Assembly: GCF_004114425.1 (NCBI RefSeq)
Contig: NZ_RDQF01000025.1
Span: 25,906 to 89,905 of the forward strand
Direction: 5' to 3'
DNA: 64,000 bases
Source: Bradyrhizobium vignae
Lineage (GTDB): Bacteria; Pseudomonadota; Alphaproteobacteria; Rhizobiales; Xanthobacteraceae
The notes under the pieces are model-generated. The model saw nothing but the letters and a program-made list of their open reading frames with translations, ran no database searches and had not been told where the DNA came from. Positions 44,348 to 54,311 of the stretch are shown here, piece after piece. Both the position numbers and the translations under genes were made by a program. Every line of letters starts with the position of its first letter. Position 1 is the first letter of the stretch.

Positions 44348-45150
44348 GCCTCATCGACAGCATCTCGCTTCCCCGCAGCATCCGCCTGCCGCGCGTGGAC
44401 GGCCTGATCCAGTGGATCCTGCCGCTCGCCGTCATCGCGATCTGGCAAATCGCCTGCGTCACCGGCTTCGTGCCGACGCGCGTGCTGCCTGCGCCGAGCG
44501 ACGTCGCGCTGGCCGGCTGGAAGCTGCTGCTCTCCGGCGAGCTCGTCCGCAACATCTGGGTCTCGTTCTGGCGCGCCTCGGTCGGCTTTTTGATCGGCGG
44601 CAGCATCGGCTTCGCCTTCGGCCTCGCCAACGGCCTGTCGCAGCTCTCGGCCAAGCTCACTGACACCACGCTGCAGATGGTGCGCAACGTGCCGCATCTG
44701 GCGCTGATCCCGCTGGTCATCCTGTGGTTCGGCATCGACGAGAGCGCCAAGCTCTTCCTGGTGGCGCTGGGCGTGTTCTTCCCGATCTACCTCAACACGC
44801 TGCACGGCATCCGCACCGTCGATCCGCAGCTGATCGAGATGGGTCGCATCTACGGCATGACCGATGGCGAACTGTTCCGCCGCGTCATCTTCCCGGGCGC
44901 GCTGCCCTCGATCTTCGTCGGCATCCGCTTCGCGCTCGGCATCATGTGGCTGACGCTGATCGTCGCGGAAACGATCGCGGCCTCGTCAGGCCTCGGCTAC
45001 ATGGCGATGCAGGCGCGCGAGTTCATGCTGATCGACGTCGTCGTGCTCTCGATCCTGATCTACGCCCTGCTCGGCAAGCTCGCCGACAGCGCCTCCCGCC
45101 TGCTGGAGCGGGCGACGCTCGCCTGGCACCCCGCCTTCCAGAAACGTTGA
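44344..45150 (+). CDS. ssuC: Aliphatic sulfonate ABC transporter permease
   Basis: Membrane subunit of the sulfonate importer, 268 residues with about six helices. The ATPase-docking loop with the EAA-type Gly reads LIEMGRIYGMTDGELFRRVI and the conserved VRNVPHLALIPLVILWFG is intact. It overlaps ssuD by 4 bp (ATGA). ssuB follows after 20 bp. SsuA-type binding proteins upstream deliver substrate. Confidence 0.94.
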   Translation: MSLIDSISLPRSIRLPRVDGLIQWILPLAVIAIWQIACVTGFVPTRVLPAPSDVALAGWKLLLSGELVRNIWVSFWRASVGFLIGGSIGFAFGLANGLSQLSAKLTDTTLQMVRNVPHLALIPLVILWFGIDESAKLFLVALGVFFPIYLNTLHGIRTVDPQLIEMGRIYGMTDGELFRRVIFPGALPSIFVGIRFALGIMWLTLIVAETIAASSGLGYMAMQAREFMLIDVVVLSILIYALLGKLADSASRLLERATLAWHPAFQKR

Positions 45151-45170
45151 GCAGAAACACTGGGACTCAC

Positions 45171-46007
45171 ATGCAGACAGCGCTTCGCACCTCCCTTTCC
45201 GAGACCGAGCTCGCCAGCCGCTCCAATTTCGCGCCACATGCCCGCGTGGTGCGCGAAGAGCGCCCTGTTCACACCAGCGGCCTGCCGCTCAGCATCCGGG
45301 GCTTGCGCAAATCCTTCGGCGATAACGAGGTGCTGCGCGGCATTGATCTTCACATTCCCGCTGGCCAGTTCGTCGCGATCGTCGGCAAGAGCGGCTGCGG
45401 CAAGAGCACCCTGCTGCGCCTCATCGCTGGTCTGGAAAAAATCGATGCCGGGAGCATCAGCTTCGGCCAGGACATCCAGCCCGAAGACATCCGCGTGATG
45501 TTCCAGGAGCCGCGGCTGCTCCCCTGGGCGCGCGTGCTGGCCAATGTCGAGGTCGGCCTCGGCCGCGACCGTGCGTCGAAGGATGCGCATGCCCGCGCCG
45601 AGAAGGCGCTGACCGAGGTCGGCCTCGCCGACAAGCGCGACCAGTGGCCTTCGCTGCTCTCGGGCGGCCAGAAGCAGCGCGTCGCGCTTGCGCGCGCGCT
45701 GGTGTCCCGCCCGCGCGTGCTCGCCTTCGACGAGCCGCTCGGCGCCCTGGACGCGCTGACCCGGATCTCGATGCAGCGCCTCCTGGAGCGGGTCTGGCGC
45801 GACCAGGGCTTTACCGCGATCCTGGTGACCCACGACGTCTCCGAGGCGGTGGCGCTGGCGGACCGGGTGCTGGTGATCGAGGACGGCCGCATCGCCCACG
45901 ATGTCGTGGTTAATGCAGGCAGGCCGCGCCAGCGTGGTTCGGCCGAGCTGGCCGGCCTCGAAGGCTCGATTCTGAGCCACCTTTTGTCGGCGGACGATCG
46001 TACCTAA
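45171..46007 (+). CDS. ssuB: Aliphatic sulfonate ABC transporter ATP-binding protein
   Basis: Energises the SsuC permease. The 278-residue product has an N-terminal ~45-residue extension before the ATPase core. Walker A is VGKSGCGKSTLLRLIAG, the Q-loop is MFQEPRLLPW, the signature LSGGQKQRVALARAL, Walker B VLAFDEPLGALDA and the switch VTHDVSEAV. Completes the importer A-C-B set of the operon. Confidence 0.95.
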   Translation: MQTALRTSLSETELASRSNFAPHARVVREERPVHTSGLPLSIRGLRKSFGDNEVLRGIDLHIPAGQFVAIVGKSGCGKSTLLRLIAGLEKIDAGSISFGQDIQPEDIRVMFQEPRLLPWARVLANVEVGLGRDRASKDAHARAEKALTEVGLADKRDQWPSLLSGGQKQRVALARALVSRPRVLAFDEPLGALDALTRISMQRLLERVWRDQGFTAILVTHDVSEAVALADRVLVIEDGRIAHDVVVNAGRPRQRGSAELAGLEGSILSHLLSADDRT

Positions 46008-46039
46008 ATAGAGGGAACCCCATTTCGGGGAGCAATGCC

Positions 46040-46621
46040 ATGAATGTAGTGCCCCGCGATCTCATGACTGAAATCCCCGTTTCGCCCGCCGATTTCCGCG
46101 GCGCCATGCGCCACCTCACCGGCGGCGTCAGCATCATCACCGCGGGGCGGGGCAAGGATATCACCGGCATGACCGTGACCTCGGTGACGTCACTGTCGGT
46201 CGAGCCGCCGACGCTGCTGGTCAGCATCAATCGCGACGCCTCGTCCTTCCCGCTGATTAAGCGGCATGGTGCCTTCGGCGTGAACATCCTCAATGCCGAC
46301 CAGCTCGATGTTGCCGAGCGCTTTGCCGGCAAGGGTGGGTTCAAGGGTGCCGATCGATTCGCGGGCAGTCAGTGGGTGACGGCGGTCTCGGGTGTCCCGC
46401 TCCTGGTCGGCGCGCTCTCGGCCTTCGATTGCGAAGTCGAGGAGATCGTCGAACGCCATTCGCACGGCATCGTCATCGGACAGGTCAGGAACATCAGGAG
46501 CTCGGCTCGCACCGCTGCACTGGCCTATTGGCACGGCCAATATGTGGCGGTCGATCAGGACGAAGATGCGGCCAGGCTCGCAGATGTCAGCCTTCCCGCA
46601 CGCAGCCGGCGCGGCATTTGA
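46040..46621 (+). CDS. Flavin reductase family protein of the ssu operon
   Basis: HpaC/RutF-type NAD(P)H:flavin reductase, 193 residues, which would supply the FMNH2 consumed by SsuD. Family signs: FRGAMRHLTGGVSIITAGRG, TGMTVTSVTSLSVEPPTLLV and FGVNILNADQLDVAERFAGK. It is not homologous in type to E. coli SsuE (flavodoxin-like), so it would be a functional substitute. It lies 32 bp after ssuB after GGGGAGCAATGCC. Confidence 0.92.
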   Translation: MNVVPRDLMTEIPVSPADFRGAMRHLTGGVSIITAGRGKDITGMTVTSVTSLSVEPPTLLVSINRDASSFPLIKRHGAFGVNILNADQLDVAERFAGKGGFKGADRFAGSQWVTAVSGVPLLVGALSAFDCEVEEIVERHSHGIVIGQVRNIRSSARTAALAYWHGQYVAVDQDEDAARLADVSLPARSRRGI

Positions 46622-46718
46622 TCGCCGCGGGCTGTCGGCGCAGAGGCTGGCCTTTTCCCTGACACCGCTCTAGAAGCGCCCAGAGCCTTCCGCATCGGGA
46701 CGGCAATGGAGCGGGACA

Positions 46719-46874
46719 ATGAAGCGCGTGGCGACCTGGTTCTTCTACGCCATTGGTGCGCTCGCGATCGTCTATCTCGCGCTCTACGCTTACACGATGT
46801 TCTCGGGCCAGCCGATCGTGCCGGGCGATCCCATTCACATCTTCCGCAAGCCCGACGCGCCGAGTTATTCGTGA
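46719..46874 (+). CDS. 51-residue single-pass membrane protein
   Basis: A small frame with start MKRVATWFFYAIGALAIVYL and end HIFRKPDAPSYS. One transmembrane helix (about residues 6-27) has a positive N-terminus, and a short polar tail follows. The preceding GGAGCGGGAC supports translation. No family known to me. It lies 97 bp after the ssu operon and convergent with the M20 peptidase. Confidence 0.6.
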   Translation: MKRVATWFFYAIGALAIVYLALYAYTMFSGQPIVPGDPIHIFRKPDAPSYS

Positions 46875-46961
46875 GGTGACCGCGCGCGGCGAATGTGGCG
46901 CGCGGCTCTCTCGACCGTCACGCCCGGATCAAGCCGGGCATGACGAGCGAGCGCGCAACGG

Positions 46962-48110
46962 CTACCCCCGCAAAATCGCCAGTGCCAGCGCCTGCGCACG
47001 CGGGACGATGCTGTCGATATCTAGATATTCCTCCGGCGTGTGCGCGAGCCCGCCGACCGGGCCGAGGCCGCAGATGGTCGGCGTGCCGACTGCGGCGGTG
47101 AAGCCGGAATCGGCGCAGCCGCCGGAGAACTCGCCCTGCAGCGTGGTGAGGCCGACCTGTCTTGCCGCGGCCTGGTAGTTCTCGAACAGCGCCTTCGACT
47201 CCGCGCTCTGCACCACCGGCACGAACTCGCCCTTGATGGTGAGCGTCGCGCTCGTGCCCGGCACGTACGACGTCGCGGCGATGTTTTCGATCGCGGCCAT
47301 CACGGTCGCCCGATCTGCCGGATCGACGTAGCGCAGGTCGATCTGGCCCTCGGCGTAAGGCGCCGTCGTGTTGACGGACTGACCGCCCGAGACGAGGCCG
47401 ACATTGAGCGTGATGCCCTTGTCCAGATTGGTCAGCGCGTGGATCTGTACGATCTTGTGCGCGAGCTCGCCGATCGCGCTGACGCCGGCAGCGAAGTTCG
47501 CGCCGGAATGCGCGGCCTTGCCGGTGATGGCGAGATGCATGAAGATGCCGCCTTTACGTCCTGTGACCACATTCCCGGTGGGACGGCCAGGCTCGGAATT
47601 GAACACGGCGCGCGCGGCGCGTCCCTCGCGTTCGATCACGGGCCGGGAGGAAGGCGAGCCGATCTCCTCGTCCGAGGTGATCAGCACCTTGATCGGATGC
47701 GGTGCGCCGCCGAATTTGTGGAAGGCTGTTGCGACGAACACGTTCATGACGAGGCCGGACTTCATGTCGGCGACACCAGGTCCATAGGCGCGGCCATCTC
47801 GGATCGTGAACGGACGCCGTCCAGCCTCGCCCTTGCCGAACACGGTGTCGCGATGTCCCATCAACAGCACCGGCTTCTCGTTGCTGCCGTGCTTGGCCAC
47901 CTCGGCATGGATCGCATCGCCGAAGCTGTCGTTTTCCTCGCGCCGAAAAGGAATGCCATGCTCGGCAAAATGCCGCTCGAATCGTGCCCCGACCGCATCG
48001 ACGCCTTCCTTGTCGTAGGACCCGGAATCGATGTTCACGACGTCGCGCAGCAGGTCGATCATGGCCTGCTTCTGCGACGCCAGCCATTGCGTGATTTGAG
48101 CTTCAGACAT
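46962..48110 (-). CDS. M20 family zinc metallopeptidase
   Basis: Cytoplasmic zinc aminoacylase/carboxypeptidase of the glutamate carboxypeptidase (CPG2) branch, 382 residues. Metal and catalytic residues appear in the expected places: MGHRDTVFG (His and catalytic Asp), GVADMKSG (bridging Asp), SDEEIGS (catalytic and metal Glu), NSEPGRP (Glu) and LAHTPEEYLDI (last His). It has a lid domain in between. It probably removes glutamate or amino acids from N-acyl or folate-type amides; the substrate is unknown. Confidence 0.93.
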   Translation of the reverse strand: MSEAQITQWLASQKQAMIDLLRDVVNIDSGSYDKEGVDAVGARFERHFAEHGIPFRREENDSFGDAIHAEVAKHGSNEKPVLLMGHRDTVFGKGEAGRRPFTIRDGRAYGPGVADMKSGLVMNVFVATAFHKFGGAPHPIKVLITSDEEIGSPSSRPVIEREGRAARAVFNSEPGRPTGNVVTGRKGGIFMHLAITGKAAHSGANFAAGVSAIGELAHKIVQIHALTNLDKGITLNVGLVSGGQSVNTTAPYAEGQIDLRYVDPADRATVMAAIENIAATSYVPGTSATLTIKGEFVPVVQSAESKALFENYQAAARQVGLTTLQGEFSGGCADSGFTAAVGTPTICGLGPVGGLAHTPEEYLDIDSIVPRAQALALAILRG

Positions 48111-48275
48111 GTGGTCCCTCGCGTGGTTGTCGAGCGGGGTTATAGGGCCTGGCGCACGCCTGACATAGTCGCCGGATGCGGTGCGGCCATGTGTTCAGCT
48201 CCCGTAGATGGGGTAACGGGCCGACCAACCAGGCCGCCCGCTCCCCCTCTACGAGACCTTCCCGGTGGACGCACG

Positions 48276-48312
48276 AAACAAAATGCCCGGGACCAGCCCG
48301 GGCATTCGTATC
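48276..48312 (-). terminator. Rho-independent terminator after flbD
   Basis: On the minus strand AATGCCCGGG pairs with CCCGGGCATT around a CTGGT loop, followed by TTGTTT. It begins about 26 bp past the flbD stop and closes the fliF-flbD transcription unit. Confidence 0.75.
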
Positions 48313-48332
48313 CTCTCGACGATCGTAGCCGG

Positions 48333-49718
<1,386 letters not shown>

Positions 49719-49769
49719 GTCAGTCTCCTGTCCGTCTGTCCGCGCTGCCGCGCGTCATGTCCTTGTGTG

Positions 49770-50120
49770 TTAGCCGCGTTCGGCCTTGATGATTTCCGTC
49801 ATGGTTACGCCGAGCTTGTCCTCGACCAGGACGACTTCGCCGCGGGCGACCAGCTTGTTGTTGACGTAGATGTCGATGGCTTCGCCGACGCGGCGGTCCA
49901 GCTCGAGCACGGTGCCCGGTCCGAGCTTCAGGAGCTCGCCGACGTCCATCTTGGAGCGGCCGAGCACGGCCGAGACCTGCACGGGAACGTCGAACACCGC
50001 TTCGAGGTCGGCGGCCGCGCGCGCCGCATATTCGTCCTCGTTGTAGCCGATGTCGGTGCCGGCAGGCGGCATCGGCCCATTGAGATCGGGCAGCGGGACC
50101 TGTCCGTCAGTGTCGCTCAT
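49770..50120 (-). CDS. fliN: Flagellar motor switch protein FliN
   Basis: Component of the cytoplasmic C-ring that controls motor rotation, 116 residues. The C-terminal SpoA domain is clear: VSAVLGRSKMDVGELLKLGP, then VYVNNK-type text (IYVNNKLVARGEVVLVED) and GVTMTEI. It is preceded by fliH at 3 bp and followed by flbD after 51 bp. FliM is not in the window. Confidence 0.95.
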   Translation of the reverse strand: MSDTDGQVPLPDLNGPMPPAGTDIGYNEDEYAARAAADLEAVFDVPVQVSAVLGRSKMDVGELLKLGPGTVLELDRRVGEAIDIYVNNKLVARGEVVLVEDKLGVTMTEIIKAERG

Positions 50121-50123
50121 GGT

Positions 50124-50747
50124 TTAGCTCCCCCTGCGGGACGCGATATAGCGTCCGACCATTTCATCGATCTTGGCCGCGATGGCGCCGCGCTCCAGCA
50201 CGACGCCGCCATCGGCCCATTCGATCCGGCAGTCGCCGGTGGCAATGTCCGGCTCGGCCAGGATCACCAGCCGGCCCTCGAAGCCGCTCTGCTTGGCGAG
50301 CCGCTCGATCTTCTCGCGTGCGCTGTCGTAGAGCGAATCGTTGATGCGGACGACGAGATGCGGCGTCGCGACCAGATGCGAGAAGCAGTCCTTGACCAGC
50401 GCGATGACCTCGCCGAGCGGCTCGGCCGCGATGAGATCGGCGCACAGCTTGCGCGCCACCGCGACGGCGACCTCGACCGCCTCGGTCTCCATCTTGGTCT
50501 CGATGCTGCCGATGCCCGAGGCGACGCCCCGAATTGAGATGTTGATTTCTTCCATGGCGAGTGCGACGCGGCGGTCGCTCTCGGCCTTGGCTTCGCGCTG
50601 GCCGGCGGCAAAGCCGTCCTGATAGGCGCGCGCCTCGGCTTCCGCGACCTTCTGGGCGATCTCGGCTGCGGTCGCGCCTTTCTCGTGCGTCGACCGCTCG
50701 GGGGCCGCGAAGTCGGTGTCGAACAAGAATTTTGCCGGAGCGGCCAT
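50124..50747 (-). CDS. fliH: Flagellar export ATPase regulator FliH
   Basis: Cytoplasmic negative regulator that binds the FliI ATPase, 207 residues. An N-terminal coiled-coil region (QKVAEAEARAYQDGFAAGQR) includes the repeated glycine pattern, and a C-terminal domain ends with GDCRIEWADGGVVLERGAI, typical of FliH. ATG 50747 overlaps the fliG stop by one base, so it is translationally coupled. The longer open frame to 51434 is a shadow of fliG. Confidence 0.93.
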   Translation of the reverse strand: MAAPAKFLFDTDFAAPERSTHEKGATAAEIAQKVAEAEARAYQDGFAAGQREAKAESDRRVALAMEEINISIRGVASGIGSIETKMETEAVEVAVAVARKLCADLIAAEPLGEVIALVKDCFSHLVATPHLVVRINDSLYDSAREKIERLAKQSGFEGRLVILAEPDIATGDCRIEWADGGVVLERGAIAAKIDEMVGRYIASRRGS

Positions 50748-51841
50748 CAGTACACCAGCTCGTCGTCGGCGCGGTTCTTGGTCAGCATGATCTCGCCCTT
50801 GGCGGCGAGGTCCTTGGCGAGGTTGACCAGCAGCGCCTGGGCCTCGTCGACGTCGCGAAGTCGGACCGGGCCCATCGCCGCCATGTCGTCCTGGAGCATC
50901 TTGGCCGCGCGCGAGGACATGTTGCCGAAGAAGAAGTTGCGGACGTCCTCGTTCGCGCTCTTGAGCGCGACGCCGAGCTTGTCCTTGTCGACGTTGCGCA
51001 TCAGGGTCTGGGCGGAGCCGGAATCGAGCTTCACGAGGTCGTCGAAGGTGAACATCAGCGCCTTGATGCGCTCGGCGGATTCGCGGTTGTCCTCTTCCAG
51101 CGAGGTGATGAAGCGGGTCTCGGTCTGGCGGTCGAAGTTGTTGAAGATCTCCGCCATCACCTCGTGGGCGTCGCGGCGGCGGGTCTGCGACAGGTTGGAC
51201 ATGAATTCGGTCCGCAGCGTTTTTTCCACGCTCTCGATCACCTCCTTCTGCACCGCTTCCATCTTCAGCATGCGGTTGACGACGTCGAGCGCGAGCTCCT
51301 CGGGCAGGATGGCGAGCACCCGGGCGGCATGCTCCGGCTTCAGCTTCGACAGCACCACCGCGATGGTCTGCGGGTATTCGTTCTTGAGATAGTTGGCGAG
51401 AACCTCCTCCTGCACGTTGGAGAGCTTCTCCCACATGTTACGCCCCGCGGGACCGCGGATCTCGTCCATGATGCCGTTGACGCGCTCCGGCGGCAGGTAT
51501 TGCTGGAGCAGGCGCTCGGTGGCGTCGAAATTGCCCATCAGCGCGCCCGAAGCCGACATGCGCGAGACGAATTCGAGCAGCATGTCCTCGACGGTGTCGA
51601 CCTCGACCGTGCCGAGCGTCGACATCTCCAGCGAGAGCTGGCGCACCTCGTCGTCGTCGAGCAGCGACCAGATCTTGCCGCCATATTGCTCGCCGAGCGC
51701 CAGCATCAGGATCGCGGCGCGCTTCGGCCCGGTCAGACCTTCGGTCTTGGCGCCGCCCGCGCGGTTGCCGGCGCGCTGACCGAGCGTTGAGATCACGCTG
51801 GTGATGTCGTTGGAGTTGGCGTTTTGCAAAGAGGCGGCCAT
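50747..51841 (-). CDS. fliG: Flagellar motor switch protein FliG
   Basis: C-ring protein (364 residues) that bridges the MS-ring and the stators. Domain order: N-domain (AAILMLALGEQYGGKIWSLL), middle domain with LKPEHAARVLAILPEELAL-like text (KPEHAARVLAILPEELALD), and C-domain with EEDNRESAERIKALMFTFDD, which carries the charged torque residues. Gene order fliF-fliG-fliH-fliN is classic. Confidence 0.96.
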   Translation of the reverse strand: MAASLQNANSNDITSVISTLGQRAGNRAGGAKTEGLTGPKRAAILMLALGEQYGGKIWSLLDDDEVRQLSLEMSTLGTVEVDTVEDMLLEFVSRMSASGALMGNFDATERLLQQYLPPERVNGIMDEIRGPAGRNMWEKLSNVQEEVLANYLKNEYPQTIAVVLSKLKPEHAARVLAILPEELALDVVNRMLKMEAVQKEVIESVEKTLRTEFMSNLSQTRRRDAHEVMAEIFNNFDRQTETRFITSLEEDNRESAERIKALMFTFDDLVKLDSGSAQTLMRNVDKDKLGVALKSANEDVRNFFFGNMSSRAAKMLQDDMAAMGPVRLRDVDEAQALLVNLAKDLAAKGEIMLTKNRADDELVY

Positions 51842-51870
51842 GTCAGATCACTTCTTGATTCGCTTGGCTG

Positions 51871-53484
51871 TTACTTGGCTGGCTCGGTCAGCCACTGGCG
51901 GATGATGGCGACGGTTTCGTTGGGGTTGCGCTCGGCGAGTTCGCCGACGCGATGAACGGACTGGGCGTGGACCTGGCCCTGGATGGTGGCGACGTCGATG
52001 GCGCTGGCGGCGCCGCTCGGCAGCAGCGGCTGGCCAGCTGCCGGTGCTGCCTCTTCCGAGGCGGCTGGGCCCGTCAGCACGCCGGAGATGGCGGCGGCGA
52101 CCTCGTCGGAGGCCAGGATGCGCTTGACCAGCGGGCGGATCACCAGGAACAGGACGACGAGGCCGAGCAGCATCATCACGCCGAGCTCGACGAAGTACAT
52201 GACATCGTCCTTCGTGAACTGCAGCATGCCGAGGAAGCCTGAGGGTTCACCGATCGGGGCGGTGGAGGGGGCGTCGGCGAAGCGCAGGTTGACAACCTCG
52301 ACCTGGTCGCCGCGCTTCTGGTCGAAGCCGATCGCCGAGCGCACCAGCGCAGCGATGCGGTCGAGCTGCTCCTTGGTGCGGTCCTGATAGGCCAGCTCGC
52401 CCTTGTCGTTCTTGGTGTAGATGCCGTCGACCAGCACCGCGACCGAGATGCGGTTGACCCGGCCGGCCTCGGTCACCTCGGTCTTGGTGGTGCGGGAGAT
52501 CTCGTAATTGTTGGTCTCCTCGGTCTTCTTGCTCTGGTCCTTGGCCGCGACGCCGTTGTTCTGCTGGTTGCCGGGCAGCTCGTTGTTCACGGTGACCTGG
52601 CCGTTGTTGTCGGCCGTCATGCTCTGCTCTTCGCGGGTCTGGCTCGAGCGCAGCACGCGGCCTTCGGGGTCGAACTTGTCCGAGGTCTGGGTGATCTTGT
52701 TGAAGTCGAAATCGGCGGAGAGCTGCACCCGGGCGCGGCCCGAGCCGACCACGGAGGAGACGATGTCCTCGACCTGCTTGCGCATCCGCTTTTCGAAGGC
52801 GATGCGGCGCTCGTCGCCGACCGCCTGTTCCGGATCGGTCGCCGCGCCATCGGCGAGCAGCTGGCCGGCCTCATCGACGATCGAGACCCGCTGCGGCTTC
52901 AGTCCGTTGACGGCGGAGGCGACGAGGTGGCGGATGGCGCGGATCTGCTGGGCTTCCAGCGAGCCGCGGACGCGCACCACGATCGAGGCCGACGGCTCCG
53001 GCGCCTCGCGCGCAAACAGAGGGCGCTCGGGCAGCACCAGATGGACGCGGGCGGCCTGGATGCGGTCGATGGCGCGGATGGTGCGGGCGAGTTCGCCTTC
53101 CAGCGCGCGCAGGTGATTGATGTTCTGGACGAAAGAGGTGGTGCCGAGGGCGTCGGACTTGTCGAACACCTCGTAGCCGACACCGCCGCCCTTGGGCAGG
53201 CCGCCCTCGGCGAGCTTCATCCGCAGCCGGGTGACCTTGTCCTTGGGCACCATGATGATGGAGCCCTCATTGCGGATTTCGAACTGGATGCCCTGGCGTT
53301 CCAGGTCTTTGATGATGCTGGAGGAATCCTCGACGGACAGATCGGTGAACAGCGTCGTCATCTGCGGCGTGGTGACGCGCATGATGACGAAGGCAAAGAA
53401 GCCGATGAGCGCGGCAGTGACCGCGATCATCGCCCCGAACCGGGCGGCACCGATACTCTTCAGAAAGTCCGCAAGCCCTTGCAA
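51871..53484 (-). CDS. fliF: Flagellar MS-ring protein FliF
   Basis: Membrane ring that forms the base of the flagellar rotor, 537 residues. Two transmembrane segments: GAMIAVTAALIGFFAFVIM near residues 18-36, and VELGVMMLLGLVVLFLVIRP near residues 434-453. Between them lie ring-building motifs and a Gly/Asn/Gln-rich loop (NGQVTVNNELPGNQQNNG). Translation starts at TTG 53484 after TGTGGGGCGG. First gene of the operon. A palindrome GGCAA-N3-TTGCC lies 46-59 bp upstream. Confidence 0.96.
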   Translation of the reverse strand: MQGLADFLKSIGAARFGAMIAVTAALIGFFAFVIMRVTTPQMTTLFTDLSVEDSSSIIKDLERQGIQFEIRNEGSIIMVPKDKVTRLRMKLAEGGLPKGGGVGYEVFDKSDALGTTSFVQNINHLRALEGELARTIRAIDRIQAARVHLVLPERPLFAREAPEPSASIVVRVRGSLEAQQIRAIRHLVASAVNGLKPQRVSIVDEAGQLLADGAATDPEQAVGDERRIAFEKRMRKQVEDIVSSVVGSGRARVQLSADFDFNKITQTSDKFDPEGRVLRSSQTREEQSMTADNNGQVTVNNELPGNQQNNGVAAKDQSKKTEETNNYEISRTTKTEVTEAGRVNRISVAVLVDGIYTKNDKGELAYQDRTKEQLDRIAALVRSAIGFDQKRGDQVEVVNLRFADAPSTAPIGEPSGFLGMLQFTKDDVMYFVELGVMMLLGLVVLFLVIRPLVKRILASDEVAAAISGVLTGPAASEEAAPAAGQPLLPSGAASAIDVATIQGQVHAQSVHRVGELAERNPNETVAIIRQWLTEPAK

Positions 53485-53530
53485 GCAACCGCCCCACAGA
53501 TTCGGCTGCTTTCACCGGAAAGGCCGACTG

Positions 53531-53543
53531 GGCAATTATTGCC
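53531..53543. promoter_or_regulatory. GGCAA-N3-TTGCC palindrome upstream of fliF
   Basis: GGCAATTATTGCC is a 13-bp dyad with a one-base centre. The same GGCAA-N3-TTGCC pattern is 120 bp before fliK. It is suited to an FlbD-like activator or repressor dimer (an ftr-type site in Caulobacter terms), which I infer from position and the repeat only. Confidence 0.55.
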
Positions 53544-53564
53544 TAGGTGATGGTTTCCATATGG

Positions 53565-53578
53565 TTAACGAAGATTAA
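53565..53578. promoter_or_regulatory. CtrA-like paired TTAA half-sites
   Basis: TTAACGAAGATTAA has TTAA half-sites spaced by 6 bases, near the alphaproteobacterial CtrA pattern (usually 7). It is 81 bp upstream of fliF, on the sciP side. The one-base spacing difference lowers confidence. Confidence 0.35.
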
Positions 53579-53601
53579 GAGGTCGGACAAAACTGCCTCA
53601 T

Positions 53602-53637
53602 GAAAAAAATCGGCCTCGCAGGGCGAGGCCGATTTTC
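53602..53637 (-). terminator. Terminator of sciP
   Basis: AATCGGCCTCG pairs with CGAGGCCGATT around a short loop. On the minus strand a T7 run follows, which fits rho-independent termination 28 bp after the sciP stop. Confidence 0.85.
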
Positions 53638-53664
53638 GTCGAAAGCCGCAGATTTCCGGATCGC

Positions 53665-53940
53665 TTACTGGCGATATTGCTGGATGCGGGTGGTGCGAAG
53701 ACCCGCCAGACCGTGCTGGTCGATGGAAAACTGCCAGGAGAGGAATTCGTCGACCGTCAGGGTATAACGGCTGCAGGCCTCCTCGAGGGAGAGAAGTCCG
53801 CCACGGACAGCGGCGACGACTTCGGCCTTGCGGCGGATGACCCAGCGTTTGGTGCCGGGTGCAGGCAGATCCGCGATCGTCAACGGACTGCCGTCCGGCC
53901 CGATGACGTATTTTACCCTCGGGCGATGGGGTTCTGTCAT
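53665..53940 (-). CDS. sciP: SciP-like DUF1153 protein (CtrA inhibitor)
   Basis: A 91-residue DNA-binding protein, DUF1153 family. In Caulobacter SciP binds CtrA-controlled promoters and represses them in G1. The sequence begins MTEPHRPRVKYVIGPDGSPL and has the HTH region GLLSLEEACSRYTLTVDEFL. ATG 53940 is the family start; the upstream extension is not. Its own terminator follows. The adjacency to fliF and to a CtrA-like site suggests control of flagellar genes by the cell-cycle system. Confidence 0.93.
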   Translation of the reverse strand: MTEPHRPRVKYVIGPDGSPLTIADLPAPGTKRWVIRRKAEVVAAVRGGLLSLEEACSRYTLTVDEFLSWQFSIDQHGLAGLRTTRIQQYRQ

Positions 53941-54162
53941 GGCGTACTCACAAACTCTCAACCACTGAACTCACGCCGTAACCCTACGCCTCGCGGCTTA
54001 AAAATCCGCTAAGCCTAAGGCTTCAATACAATTCTCGTTGAAACTTGCGGGAACGCGGCCGGCCCGGCGCGCTGAAAGGCCGGCCGGGCAATGCAGAAGG
54101 TAAATACTTTACTAACGCCGAACGGCTTTTGCGGGCTCGGCGCGAGCCCGGAACTCTGATCC

Positions 54163-54301
54163 ACCTCTCCCGGAGGGCCGGAGGGAGAGGTCGGATCGCA
54201 TCCGAAGATGCGATCCGGGTGAGGGGTTACGCTCTCACCGGACGCTGCGGCTCCTCACCCGGACTGCTGCGCAATCCGACCTCTCCCCGTCGGGGAGAGG
54301 T
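54163..54301. repeat. CCTCTCCC/GGGTGAGGGG repeat, copy 1
   Basis: Inverted arms of ACCTCTCCCGGAGGG and CCCGTCGGGGAGAGGT enclose ATCCGGGTGAGGGG and its complement. The same unit with the GCATCCGAAGATGCGAT-type centre recurs at 58245 and, shorter, at 59473. It takes up most of the gap between flgD and the sciP leader (53941-54311). Confidence 0.85.
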
Positions 54302-54311
54302 GTTACGAGCC

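Noticed and set aside
53460..53490. Sigma-54 -24/-12 match (GG-N10-GC) just before fliF
   Set aside because: The -12 part coincides with the TTG start codon of fliF, so transcription would begin inside the gene.
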